64,000 bases of DNA from Variovorax sp. Sphag1AA (GTDB lineage: Bacteria > Pseudomonadota > Gammaproteobacteria > Burkholderiales > Burkholderiaceae_C), in the NCBI RefSeq assembly GCF_014192575.1, contig NZ_JACHYC010000006.1:124001-188000 (forward strand), in the 5' to 3' direction. The notes beneath the pieces are model-generated. The model searched no databases. It was not told the origin of the DNA and was given only the letters and a program-made list of their open reading frames with translations. Both the position numbers and the translations under genes were made by a program. The stretch's first letter is position 1. Each line of letters starts with the position of its first letter. Of the stretch, positions 18,384 through 26,552 are shown piece after piece.

Positions 18384-19146
18384 AAGCCCGATTCGGCGCA
18401 CGCTGATCGCACTGGCGTTCGGCGCAGGACTGTCGTGCGCGTGGGCAGCCGATCCGCGCGCCACCGCTGCAGCCGTGGCCGACGATCCGGGCGCGATCCG
18501 CGTGCTGCTGGCCGCGCAGCTCGAAACCACGCTGTCGAGCCAGATGAACGGCACGCTCGCCGACATGCAGGCGGTGCTGGGCCAGAAGGTCGCGAAGAAC
18601 GCGCTGCTTGCACAGTTCATCTGCACCGAGACGCAGGCGCGCGCGAAGGTGGCAGGCGCGGAACTCAACCTCGCACGCCAGAACCTCGAAGCCAAGCGCA
18701 ACCTGCAGAAGCTGAACGCGGCGGGCGATCTCGAAGTGCTCAACGCCACCACCGAGGTCGAAAAGGCCGACGGCGCACTCACGCTCGCGCGCACGCAGGT
18801 CGGCTACTGCCAGGTGCGCGCGCCGTTCTCGGGCCGCGTGGCGAAGGTGCTCGCCAAGCCGCACCAGACGGTGAGCGCCGGCACGCCGCTCTTCGACCTG
18901 GTGAGCGACGGGCCGCTGAAGGTGCGGCTCAACGTTCCGTCGACGCTGCTGGCGAGGCTCAAGCCGGGCACGCCCGTCGCGGTGTCGATCCACGAGACGG
19001 GCAAGACCTATCCCGCGAAGGTGAGCGCGATCAACGCGCGGGTGGACGCCGTCGCGCAGACGGTGGAACTCGAAGCCCGCCTCGACAACGAACATCCCGA
19101 ACTCATACCGGGAATGAGCGGCATCGCCCGGTTCCCCGGCCAGTGA
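18361..19146 (+). CDS. HlyD/RND-type periplasmic adaptor subunit
   Basis: This 261-residue adaptor starts with a signal peptide or anchor (cleavage near A-W-A-A). It has a split biotinyl-lipoyl domain (N-G-T-L-A-D-M-Q-A-V-L-G-Q-K-V and V-R-A-P-F-S-G-R-V) enclosing a short coiled coil at about 90-145. A beta-barrel follows with V-R-L-N-V-P. It lacks a C-terminal membrane-proximal extension, so it is shorter than RND adaptors. It should bridge an inner-membrane partner to the TolC-like protein. The gene begins inside the end of the TolC gene and its TGA overlaps the next start (GTGA), consistent with tight coupling. Confidence 0.88.
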   Translation: MRLRNPSESPIRRTLIALAFGAGLSCAWAADPRATAAAVADDPGAIRVLLAAQLETTLSSQMNGTLADMQAVLGQKVAKNALLAQFICTETQARAKVAGAELNLARQNLEAKRNLQKLNAAGDLEVLNATTEVEKADGALTLARTQVGYCQVRAPFSGRVAKVLAKPHQTVSAGTPLFDLVSDGPLKVRLNVPSTLLARLKPGTPVAVSIHETGKTYPAKVSAINARVDAVAQTVELEARLDNEHPELIPGMSGIARFPGQ

Positions 19147-20486
19147 CCACCGAACGCACGCCGCCGCCCGCGCTGCTGATGAACCTGAGCGCGCTGCGCG
19201 ATCGCGCGCTCGCCGCGCCCACGCTCGACGCGCTGGCCTTCTCGATGGCCAACGATCTCTATCCGCTGCTGCGTTACCGGCAGGCGCTGGTGATGAAGCA
19301 GGACGGCGAGCGGCTGGAGTTGCTCAATGTCTCCGGCCTTGCGCGGCCCAGCGAGGATTCGCCCTACCTCGTGTGGCTCCAGCGCGCCGGCAAGTGGCTC
19401 GCGAAGCAGATCGACGGCGACAAGCCGCTCTGGCTTGCGCGCGAAGCGGTCGATCCGCCACCCGACATCGCCGAGGGCTGGGCCGAGTGGTGGCCCGCCG
19501 GGCTCTGGTGCGTGCCGCTCCGCGACCGCGAGGGCCGCAGGCTCGGCGTGGTCCTCTTTCTGCTCGACCAGCCGCCCGCCGCACCACTGCCACCTTTGCT
19601 CGAAGGCGTGTGGCAGACCTGGGCGCACTGCTGGAGCGGCTTCGATGCACGCCGGCGTCTGCCGCGCTGGCGGCCCGGGCGCAAGCAGGTGCTCGTGGTC
19701 GTTGCGGTGCTCGCCGCGCTGCTGCTGGTGCCGGTGAGCCAGACCGTGCTCGCGCCGGCGGAGATCGTGTCGCTCAACGCGCAGGTCGTCAGCTCGCCGA
19801 TCGACGGCGTGATCGCGCGCATGCATGTGCGCCCCAATCAACCGGTGGAGGCGGGCACACTGCTCTTCTCGCTCGACGAGACCACGCTGCGCAACCGCGC
19901 GGAGGTGCTGACCAAGGAAGTCGCGGTTGCGGATGCCGAACTCATGGCGGCGAGCCAGCGCGCCTTCGACAACCCGCAAAGCAAGAACGAGCTCACCTTG
20001 CTCAACGCCCATTCAAGGCAGAAGCGCGCCGAACTCGCGGCGGTCGAGGCGCAGCTCAAGCGCACGCAGGTGCTGTCCCCACGCGCGGGCGTGGCGGTCT
20101 ACAGCGATCCCAACGACTGGCTCGGCAAGCCGGTGGCGACCGGCGAGCGCATCCTGCAGGTGGCCGACCCGGCGCAGCCCGCGATGCGCGTGCAGTTGCC
20201 GGTCGCCGATGCGATCGCGCTGGAGCCCGGCGCGAAGGTCACGCTGTTCCTCACCGCGTACCCGCTCGATCCGCTGAAGGGGCACATCCTCGAAACCAGC
20301 TACCAGGCGAAGCCGAGCGAGGAAGGTGTCTCCTCGTACCGCTTGCTCGCGAGCATCGACGACCCGCCGGCGCATGCACGGCTCGGCCTGCACGGCACCG
20401 CCAAGCTGCAGGGCGAGCGCGTGATGCTCGGCTACTACCTGCTGCGCCGCCCGCTCGCTGCCGCGCGCGCTTGGACGGGCTTCTGA
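19143..20486 (+). CDS. GAF-like domain / TM / HlyD-family adaptor
   Basis: This 447-residue protein has an unusual layout. Residues about 15-165 resemble a degenerate GAF-like cytoplasmic domain (L-W-C-V-P-L-R-D-R-E-G-R-R-L-G-V-V-L-F). One membrane helix lies at about 182-199. A periplasmic HlyD part follows with biotinyl-lipoyl halves (S-P-I-D-G-V-I and V-L-S-P-R-A-G-V-A-V-Y) around a coiled coil. The GTG at 19143 overlaps the previous TGA; an ATG at 19179 is an alternative start. A cytoplasmic sensor-like domain on an adaptor suggests gated or signal-dependent export. The next gene starts on the last base of this one. Confidence 0.85.
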   Translation: MTTERTPPPALLMNLSALRDRALAAPTLDALAFSMANDLYPLLRYRQALVMKQDGERLELLNVSGLARPSEDSPYLVWLQRAGKWLAKQIDGDKPLWLAREAVDPPPDIAEGWAEWWPAGLWCVPLRDREGRRLGVVLFLLDQPPAAPLPPLLEGVWQTWAHCWSGFDARRRLPRWRPGRKQVLVVVAVLAALLLVPVSQTVLAPAEIVSLNAQVVSSPIDGVIARMHVRPNQPVEAGTLLFSLDETTLRNRAEVLTKEVAVADAELMAASQRAFDNPQSKNELTLLNAHSRQKRAELAAVEAQLKRTQVLSPRAGVAVYSDPNDWLGKPVATGERILQVADPAQPAMRVQLPVADAIALEPGAKVTLFLTAYPLDPLKGHILETSYQAKPSEEGVSSYRLLASIDDPPAHARLGLHGTAKLQGERVMLGYYLLRRPLAAARAWTGF

Positions 20487-22579
20487 TGAACATCGACCCC
20501 GCCGACCTCCCCACGCCGCCGCTGCGCGAGGACCTGCGGCTGGCTGAAGCCGGCGCGAGCCTGCGCGGCGATCCCGCGTGGGTGATCCAGGACACGGTGG
20601 TGAACCGCTTCTATCGCATCGGCTGGCTGGAGTTCGAATGCCTGCTGCGCTGGGGGCAGACCCCGCGCCGCATCTGTGAACAGATCGCCGCGCAGACCGC
20701 GCTCGAGCCCGATGTCAGCCAGGTGCTGGGCTTCCGGCGCTTTCTCGAACAGCACCGCCTGCTGCGGCCTTCCCCCGGTGCCGCACCGCCGGCGGGTGGC
20801 GGCGGACCATCGTGGCTGAGCTGGCGCTGGTGGCTGCATCACTACCTGTTCTTCCGCATTCCGCTGCTGCGCCCGCAAGTGCCGCTTGCATGGCTCGCGA
20901 AGCGGCTGGGCTGGCTGTTCCACCCCATGACCGCATGGCTGGTGATCGTGCTGAGCCTCGCGGGCATCGTGCTGGTGCTGCACCAGTGGGACACCTTCAG
21001 GCACGACGTGGTGGAGTCCTTCTCGGCCGAAGGGCTCGTGAGCTTCGCGCTTGCGCTGATCGTCGCCAAGACACTGCACGAGCTCGGCCACGCGCTGGTC
21101 GCGACGAGGCTCGGGCTGCGTGTCGCGCACATGGGCGTGGCCTTCGTCGTGATGTGGCCGATGCTCTACACCGACACCGGCGAAAGCTGGAAGCTGCGCA
21201 GCGCCAAACAGCGACTCGCGATCGCATCGGCAGGCATCCTCACCGAACTGTCGCTCGCGGGGCTTTCGACGCTGGGGTGGGCCCTTTGCGATCCGGGGCC
21301 GCTGCGCAATGCGCTGCTCTATCTCGCGACCACGAGCTGGGTCCTGTCGCTGGCGCTCAACGCGAGCCCCTTCATGCGCTTCGACGGCTACTTCATCCTG
21401 TCGGACCTGCTGGACTTTCCGAACCTGCACGAACGGGCGGGGGCACTGGCGCGCGCCACCTTGCGCCGCACGCTGCTGGGGCTCGCAGAACCGTGGCCCG
21501 AGCACTTCAGCCCGCCACGGCGTCGGATGCTCGTCGCCTTCGCGATGGTCACCTGGCTCTACCGGCTGGTGATCTTCTTCGGCATCGCGGTGGCGGTGTA
21601 CCTGTTCTTCTTCAAGGCGCTGGGCATCGTGCTCTTCGCGGTCGAGATCGGTTGGTTCATCGTGATGCCGGTGTGGCGCGAACTGCGCCACTGGTGGGTG
21701 CGCCGGCGCGAGGTGACACACGGCCGCCGTCTCGCGATCGGTGCTGTGCTGTTCGCGGTACTGCTGGTGCTCGCGGTGCCATGGCGCACGCAAGTGCACG
21801 CACGGGGAGTGGCACGCGCCGAACAGCACCTGCGCATCTATGCGCCCTACCCCGCGCTGCTGCAACAGGTGCGCGCGGCTGGTGACGTCAAGCCGGGCGA
21901 CACGCTCGCGGTACTGGAAGAACCCGACATCGCCGCGCGCAACATCGGCAACGAAGAGAACATCCGCGGCCTGCGCGAACGGCTCGCCGGACTGATGGCC
22001 GATCCATCAGGCCTCGAACAGGATGCGGCCACGCGCCAGCGGCTGATCGCGCAGATGGAGCAGGCGCGCGCCGCGAAGTCGGAAATGTCGCGACTGGTGC
22101 TGCAGGCGCCGTTCGCGGGGCGCTGGCTCGATGTCAATCCCGAGTGGGCTGCGGGCCAGTGGATCGGTACGCGCGAACTCATCGGCGTGCTCGCCGACCC
22201 TTCGCGCTGGCAGGTGGATGCGTATGTCCGTCAAGATGAAGTGCAGCGCCTGCGCGTCGGCGGCCGTGCGCGCTTCTATCCCGAAGGAGAACTGACACCG
22301 ATCGAAGGCCGCGTGATCGCGATCGGCACCACGCGCGTCAATCAGCTCGACCATCCGATGCTGTCGTCACGCTACGGCGGCCCGCTCGCGACCGTGCCGC
22401 AGGGCGAGCAACTCGTGCCTTCGCCCTCGCTCTTCCAGGTGCTCGTGCAGCTCGACGGACCCGCACCCGAACTGCGCGAGACGCGCGGCCACGTGCAGAT
22501 CGAGGGAGAGCGGCGCAGCCTGCTCGCCGAAGCGGCCCGGCACCTTGCCGCGGTGGCGATGCGCGAGAGCGGGTTTTGA
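20486..22579 (+). CDS. PqqD-like / peptidase M50 membrane protein / HlyD-like domain fusion
   Basis: This 697-residue polytopic protein has three parts. Residues about 29-95 resemble a PqqD-type winged-helix peptide-binding domain. A membrane part carries the site-2-protease zinc motif H198-E-L-G-H202 and the second signature N292-A-S-P-F-M-R-F-D300-G, so both catalytic signatures are intact. After the last membrane segment (about 412-432) comes a periplasmic region with split biotinyl-lipoyl and beta-barrel segments (L-Q-A-P-F-A-G-R-W). The family occurs next to large adhesins and TolC/HlyD genes in many Gram-negatives. Here it seems to occupy the place of the ABC exporter. Whether it cleaves, threads or only docks the substrate is unknown. 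The stop is 1 bp from the convergent gene. Confidence 0.88.
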   Translation: MNIDPADLPTPPLREDLRLAEAGASLRGDPAWVIQDTVVNRFYRIGWLEFECLLRWGQTPRRICEQIAAQTALEPDVSQVLGFRRFLEQHRLLRPSPGAAPPAGGGGPSWLSWRWWLHHYLFFRIPLLRPQVPLAWLAKRLGWLFHPMTAWLVIVLSLAGIVLVLHQWDTFRHDVVESFSAEGLVSFALALIVAKTLHELGHALVATRLGLRVAHMGVAFVVMWPMLYTDTGESWKLRSAKQRLAIASAGILTELSLAGLSTLGWALCDPGPLRNALLYLATTSWVLSLALNASPFMRFDGYFILSDLLDFPNLHERAGALARATLRRTLLGLAEPWPEHFSPPRRRMLVAFAMVTWLYRLVIFFGIAVAVYLFFFKALGIVLFAVEIGWFIVMPVWRELRHWWVRRREVTHGRRLAIGAVLFAVLLVLAVPWRTQVHARGVARAEQHLRIYAPYPALLQQVRAAGDVKPGDTLAVLEEPDIAARNIGNEENIRGLRERLAGLMADPSGLEQDAATRQRLIAQMEQARAAKSEMSRLVLQAPFAGRWLDVNPEWAAGQWIGTRELIGVLADPSRWQVDAYVRQDEVQRLRVGGRARFYPEGELTPIEGRVIAIGTTRVNQLDHPMLSSRYGGPLATVPQGEQLVPSPSLFQVLVQLDGPAPELRETRGHVQIEGERRSLLAEAARHLAAVAMRESGF

Positions 22580-22580
22580 G

Positions 22581-22934
22581 TCAGTACGCGCGGATGGCGA
22601 AGCGGACCGGCACTTCGCGCCACACCACGCCGCCATCGTCCGGCGTGGGCTTGAACTGCCATTTAGAGACCGTGTCGACCGCAGAGCGGTCCAGGCGCGG
22701 ATAGCCGCTCGACTGCTTGACCTCCACGGCCGCCGGCCGGCCGTCGGGCGTGGTCCGCACACGCAGGAGCACGGTGCCCTGTTCGCCCTTCTCGCGCGAC
22801 TCTGCCGGGTAGGGAGCCTCCGGATTCGGTGGGTTCGGCTTCCATTCACCGGTTTGCGCCGGAGCCGCGCACGCAGCCAGCAGCACGACGGCCGCGCTTG
22901 CAACGAGGGATTTGGAAATGCGCAGGTATTTCAT
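22581..22934 (-). CDS. TonB C-terminal-domain lipoprotein
   Basis: This 117-residue protein has a lipoprotein signal with L-L-A-A-C ending at Cys22. A proline-rich linker (P-N-P-P-N-P-E-A-P-Y-P) leads to a TonB C-terminal-like domain: G-T-V-L-L-R-V, then V-E-V-K-Q-S-S-G-Y-P-R-L-D-R-S-A. True TonB has a membrane anchor and interacts with ExbBD; a lipid-anchored version with no exbBD nearby is probably an independent envelope protein. It overlaps the DUF1801 gene by 4 bp on the same strand and converges with the M50 gene. Confidence 0.75.
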   Translation of the reverse strand: MKYLRISKSLVASAAVVLLAACAAPAQTGEWKPNPPNPEAPYPAESREKGEQGTVLLRVRTTPDGRPAAVEVKQSSGYPRLDRSAVDTVSKWQFKPTPDDGGVVWREVPVRFAIRAY

Positions 22935-23362
22935 TCGGGGTCTTTCTTCGTCCGCTTGGGCTTGGGCTTGGTCTTGGCGACAGTGTTCAGCGCGATCGCT
23001 GCACGGATGAGCGCCTTGAACGCACTCGCGTCGAGCTTCTCGCCTTCACGGATGTCGATGGCGCGGCGGACATTGCCGTCGAGGCTCGAATTGAAGAGCT
23101 TCGCCGGATCATCCAGCGATGCGCCCTTGGCGAAGGTGAGCTTCACGACCGCCTTGTAGGTCTCGCCGGTGCAGATGATCCCGTCGTGCTCCCAGACCGG
23201 CGTGCCCATCCACTTCCAGGTCTCGACGACCTCGGGGTCCGCCTCCTTGATGAGCTTGCGCATGCGGGCGAGCGTCTCGCCGCGCCAGTCGCCCAGTCCG
23301 GCGATGCGCTCGTCGATCAATTGGGATGGCGGTGGACCCTCGGCCGATTCCGGCTTCTTCAT
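22931..23362 (-). CDS. DUF1801 domain protein
   Basis: This is a 143-residue soluble protein with the DUF1801 (YdhG-like) pattern: W-K-W-M-G-T-P-V-W-E-H-D-G near residue 50, then Y-K-A-V-V-K-L-T-F and a C-terminal helix. The end is a lysine-rich tail (K-P-K-P-K-R-T-K-K). Function is unknown, although members share a fold with iron-chaperone frataxin-like proteins. I chose ATG 23362 over an upstream in-frame ATG because the family starts with the short K-K-P leader. Its stop overlaps the start of the TonB-like gene, so the two share a transcript. Confidence 0.75.
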   Translation of the reverse strand: MKKPESAEGPPPSQLIDERIAGLGDWRGETLARMRKLIKEADPEVVETWKWMGTPVWEHDGIICTGETYKAVVKLTFAKGASLDDPAKLFNSSLDGNVRRAIDIREGEKLDASAFKALIRAAIALNTVAKTKPKPKRTKKDPE

Positions 23363-23477
23363 GCGCGTCTCCAGACGTTGCAAAGCGGGCTACTTTATCC
23401 GGAGGAGCCGCGCGATTGACACCCCCCGCGGGCCCGCGCACCATCATCGATCGAACCCAACGCCATGGAGGAAGCGC

Positions 23478-24293
23478 ATGAGCAACGCCTTCCGCGATTT
23501 CGAGCACGCCGGCTGGGCCGACCCGTCGGTGTGCGCAGGCTACGACGACCTTCTCTCGGGGCTGACGACGCAATCGATCGGGCCACTGCTCGATGCCGCG
23601 CACGTGGCCCGAGGCAGCATCGTGCTCGATGCGGCATGTGGCGCGGGCTATGCGGCCGGTGCGGCACTCGCGCGCGGGGCCGAGGTGGTCGGAGTCGACT
23701 TCTCCGCAGAGCAGGTGCGGCTCGCCGCGCGGCGCTTTCCGGGCGCGACCTTCGTCGAGGCCGACGCGGGCAACCTGCCATTCGATGGCGAGCACTTCCA
23801 CGCGATCGTGTCGAACTACGGCGTGCTGCACTTTCCCGATCCCCAGCAATTCTTTCGCGAAGCGTTCCGCGTGCTCAAGCCAAGCGGCCGGCTCGCGTTC
23901 ACGGTCTGGGAAGTGCCGCAGCAGGCAAGACTCTTCGGCGCGGTGCTCGAGGCGATCACTGCGGCCGGCTCGCAGGACGTCGGACTGCCGGCCGGGCCGC
24001 CGATGTTCCAGTTCGCGGATGCAGTGGCGAGCGAGAAGGCCCTGGCGGAAGCGGGCTTTGCCGATGTCGCGGTGACCCGACTGCCGCAGAGCTGGCGCGC
24101 GGCCTCGGGCGAGCAGGTCCTGCTGACGGTGAAGACCGGCACGGTGCGCACACGTGGCACGCTGCAGCGGCAGCGCACCGAGGTGCTCGATGCGATCGAC
24201 GACGCGATCCTCGATCGGCTGGAGCCCTACCGGACGGCAGATGGCTACGAAGTGCCGATGCCCGCGGTGCTGGTTGCGGCGCGCAAACCCTGA
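23478..24293 (+). CDS. Class I SAM-dependent methyltransferase
   Basis: This 271-residue enzyme has a Rossmann methyltransferase domain. Motif I V-L-D-A-A-C-G-A-G-Y is near residue 50, the acidic motif II E-V-V-G-V-D-F-S follows, motif III is V-E-A-D-A-G-N-L-P-F, and the catalytic-side motif is V-L-K-P-S-G-R-L-A-F. It resembles UbiE/Methyltransf_11 proteins. The substrate is unknown. The ATG at 23478 has AGGA upstream. The MarR regulator gene lies 30 bp downstream and may share its transcript. Confidence 0.85.
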   Translation: MSNAFRDFEHAGWADPSVCAGYDDLLSGLTTQSIGPLLDAAHVARGSIVLDAACGAGYAAGAALARGAEVVGVDFSAEQVRLAARRFPGATFVEADAGNLPFDGEHFHAIVSNYGVLHFPDPQQFFREAFRVLKPSGRLAFTVWEVPQQARLFGAVLEAITAAGSQDVGLPAGPPMFQFADAVASEKALAEAGFADVAVTRLPQSWRAASGEQVLLTVKTGTVRTRGTLQRQRTEVLDAIDDAILDRLEPYRTADGYEVPMPAVLVAARKP

Positions 24294-24323
24294 CGCTGAC
24301 GCCGCGGGCGCTACATTCGCCCC

Positions 24324-24755
24324 ATGCCAGAACCGAGGGTCCGACTTCTTCACAACCTGCCGCACCTGCTGCGCCGCGCACATTTCGAGTGCGAGGCGCT
24401 GTTTCCCGCCGTCTACGGCGATGCGGTGACCCCACGCCAGCTCGCGCTGCTGGTGGCGGTGCAGCAGCGTCCGGGTGCTTCGCAGCGGCAGATCGCGGAG
24501 GACATCGGGCTCGATCTCAACACCTGCAGCGATCTTGTCGTGCGCACCGTGGGCAAAGGGTTGCTGTGCCGCGATCGATCGCCGCTGGACGCGCGCAGCT
24601 TCTGCCTGCGGCTCAGCGAAGACGGGCGACGGCTGCTGGACGATCACGCCGGCAAGTCGGCGTCGTATGTCGATGCAGTGACTTCGCGACTGAGCGAGGC
24701 CGAACGCGCGCAGCTCACCGCACTCCTGCGAAAGCTGCTGGGCTTCGAAGGCTGA
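24324..24755 (+). CDS. MarR-family transcriptional regulator
   Basis: This 143-residue winged-helix protein has the MarR layout. An N-terminal dimerisation helix comes first, then the HTH (L-T/P-R-Q-L-A-L-L-V-A-V-Q-Q-R-P-G-A-S-Q-R-Q-I-A-E-D), a wing with D-R-S-P-L-D-A-R-S and a C-terminal helix. It would bind DNA as a dimer, often controlled by aromatic ligands. It lies between the methyltransferase gene and the convergent maoC gene of the box cluster, so a link to benzoate metabolism is possible but not shown. Confidence 0.85.
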   Translation: MPEPRVRLLHNLPHLLRRAHFECEALFPAVYGDAVTPRQLALLVAVQQRPGASQRQIAEDIGLDLNTCSDLVVRTVGKGLLCRDRSPLDARSFCLRLSEDGRRLLDDHAGKSASYVDAVTSRLSEAERAQLTALLRKLLGFEG

Positions 24756-24767
24756 GCGCGCCGTGTC

Positions 24768-25214
24768 TCAGCGCTGAGGCTCGGGGAGCCTGAACAGACT
24801 CGTCGCTTCCAGATCGAGCACGGGCAACTCGCGCTGGTTGAAGAGTCGCCAGCGCCAGCGCAGGATGCCGAGCGTCGGGCGCTTGTCAGAACGACGCGCC
24901 TCGACCACATCGGCGACGAGTCGCAGGCTGTCACCGGGCCGCACCGGGTTGGGCCACTTCAGGTATTGAAGCCCCGGCGATGCGAAGGACTCGGAGCCCA
25001 CGAGCGCTGCATCGGTGACGAGCCGCATCGCGATGGCCGCCGTGTGCCAGCCGCTCGCGATCAGGCCGCCGAATGCGCCCTCGGCAGCGCGTTCCGCATC
25101 GGTGTGGAACCACTGCGGGTCGTAGGCATTCGCGAACTGGAGAAGCTCTGCCTCGGTCACGAGATAGGGCCCGGCCTCGATGACCTGCCCCTCGTGAAAC
25201 TCCGAGAACTTCAT
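24768..25214 (-). CDS. MaoC-family dehydratase
   Basis: This is a 148-residue single hot-dog domain with the MaoC hydratase signature A-Y-D-P-Q-W-F-H followed by G-L-I-A-S-G-W-H-T. It may hydrate an enoyl-CoA. The gene begins 3 bp after the boxA stop and is the last gene of boxC-boxB-boxA-maoC. A place in the lower benzoyl-CoA route, acting on 2,3-dehydroadipyl-CoA or a side product, is therefore plausible. The stop codon lies in a 12-base perfect palindrome (CTCAGCGCTGAG, 24767-24778). Confidence 0.85.
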   Translation of the reverse strand: MKFSEFHEGQVIEAGPYLVTEAELLQFANAYDPQWFHTDAERAAEGAFGGLIASGWHTAAIAMRLVTDAALVGSESFASPGLQYLKWPNPVRPGDSLRLVADVVEARRSDKRPTLGILRWRWRLFNQRELPVLDLEATSLFRLPEPQR

Positions 25215-25217
25215 CCG

Positions 25218-26498
25218 TCAGTAGGTTTCGAGATGGAGGCGCCCTTCGCGCTTGAGCGCGGCGCCGATGGTGTCCCAGTCGAGCCCGGCCTCGGTCACGA
25301 CATCGCGCAGCGCCAGCACCACGCCCTCTTCCATGCTCTTCAGGCCGCACACATAGAAGTGGCTCTGGCCGTCCTTCAGCAGTTCGACAAGGTCCGCCTT
25401 GCGGTCGCGCATCGCGTCCTGCACGTAGCGCTTGGGCTGCTCCGGCGTGCGCGAGAACGCGAAGTTGATGTCGATGAAGTCCTTGGGCAGCGTCTGCAGG
25501 GGGCCGAAGTAAGGCAGCTCCTGCTGCGTGCGTGCGCCGAAGAACAGCATCAGCTTGCCGCCTTCGAACTTGCCGCTCTTGCGAAGGCGCCGGCGCCATT
25601 CGGTCATCGCGCGCATCGGTGCGCTGCCGGTGCCGGTGCAGATCATCACGATGTGCGACTTCGGGTGATTCGGCATCAGGAAGGAATTGCCGAAGGGGCC
25701 GATGACCTGCACCTTGTCGCCGACCTTGAGGTCGCAGACATAGTTGCTGCACACGCCGCGCACCGGGTTGCCATGGTGGTCTTCCAGCACGCGCTTCACC
25801 GTGAGCGAGATGTTGTTGTAGCCGGGCCGCTCGCCGTTGCGCGGGCTCGCGATGGAGTACTGGCGCGCGAAGTGTGGCTTGCCGTTGGCATCGACGCCCG
25901 GCGGGATGATCGCGATCGACTGGCCTTCGAGCACCGGGAAGGGCATGCTGCCGAAGTCGAGCACGATGTGGTGCGTCTGGTTCTCGTAGCCCGCTTCGGT
26001 GCAATTGAAGTTGCCGACGACGGTGGCAGTGGTCGGTGCCTTCGGCGGGTAGAGGTTGGTGTACGCATGCGCGGCAGACCACGGCGGCGTGGTGGCGCCG
26101 TACTGCGCGGAGTTGAAAGCCACTTCGCCCGGCGCGGATGGCGGTTGCGGCACCGCAGAAGCGGCGGCCTGCAACTGCACCTCGTCGCCCGCGCTCAGGC
26201 CTTCTGCTTCGAGTTGCTCAGGCGAGAGCTCTGCGGGCAGTTCGTCCCAGGTGAGCTGTTCTTCGATCGAATAAGCGCGCGCCGTGGGCATGGTGCGCCA
26301 GTTGTCGATCGACCCCGTCGGGCATGGCGAGATGCAAGCCATGCAGCTGTTGCAGATGTCGGCACGGACGACGTAGTTGCGATCGTCGTGCGTGATGGCG
26401 CCCACGGGGCACGTCGCTTCGCAGGTATTGCAGCGGATGCAGATTTCCGGGTCGATCAAGTGCTGCTTGATGACCTTCACTTCAACGGCCATGTCCAT
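25218..26498 (-). CDS. boxA: Benzoyl-CoA 2,3-epoxidase reductase subunit BoxA
   Basis: This 426-residue flavo-iron-sulfur reductase passes electrons from NADPH to the BoxB epoxidase. Two [4Fe-4S] clusters are seen at C20-x2-C23-x2-C26-x3-C30 and C49-x2-C52-x2-C55-x3-C59. An FNR-like part follows, with R-Q-Y-S-I-A-S for FAD and I-C-T-G-T-G-S-A-P-M for NADPH. A variable linker joins the two halves. The ATG at 26498 has AAGGAGA 7 bases upstream; a second ATG two codons on is possible. It lies downstream of boxB in the same operon. Confidence 0.96.
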   Translation of the reverse strand: MDMAVEVKVIKQHLIDPEICIRCNTCEATCPVGAITHDDRNYVVRADICNSCMACISPCPTGSIDNWRTMPTARAYSIEEQLTWDELPAELSPEQLEAEGLSAGDEVQLQAAASAVPQPPSAPGEVAFNSAQYGATTPPWSAAHAYTNLYPPKAPTTATVVGNFNCTEAGYENQTHHIVLDFGSMPFPVLEGQSIAIIPPGVDANGKPHFARQYSIASPRNGERPGYNNISLTVKRVLEDHHGNPVRGVCSNYVCDLKVGDKVQVIGPFGNSFLMPNHPKSHIVMICTGTGSAPMRAMTEWRRRLRKSGKFEGGKLMLFFGARTQQELPYFGPLQTLPKDFIDINFAFSRTPEQPKRYVQDAMRDRKADLVELLKDGQSHFYVCGLKSMEEGVVLALRDVVTEAGLDWDTIGAALKREGRLHLETY

Positions 26499-26552
26499 CG
26501 TGGGTCTCCTTGTCGTCGCAGACGGGTTGCCCCGTCCGCGAACTTCTCATTC

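Noticed and set aside
20486..22579. M50 protein as a sigma-factor-activating site-2 protease
   Set aside because: The fused PqqD-like and HlyD-like parts and the TolC/HlyD neighbours point to export; there is no sigma/anti-sigma pair nearby.
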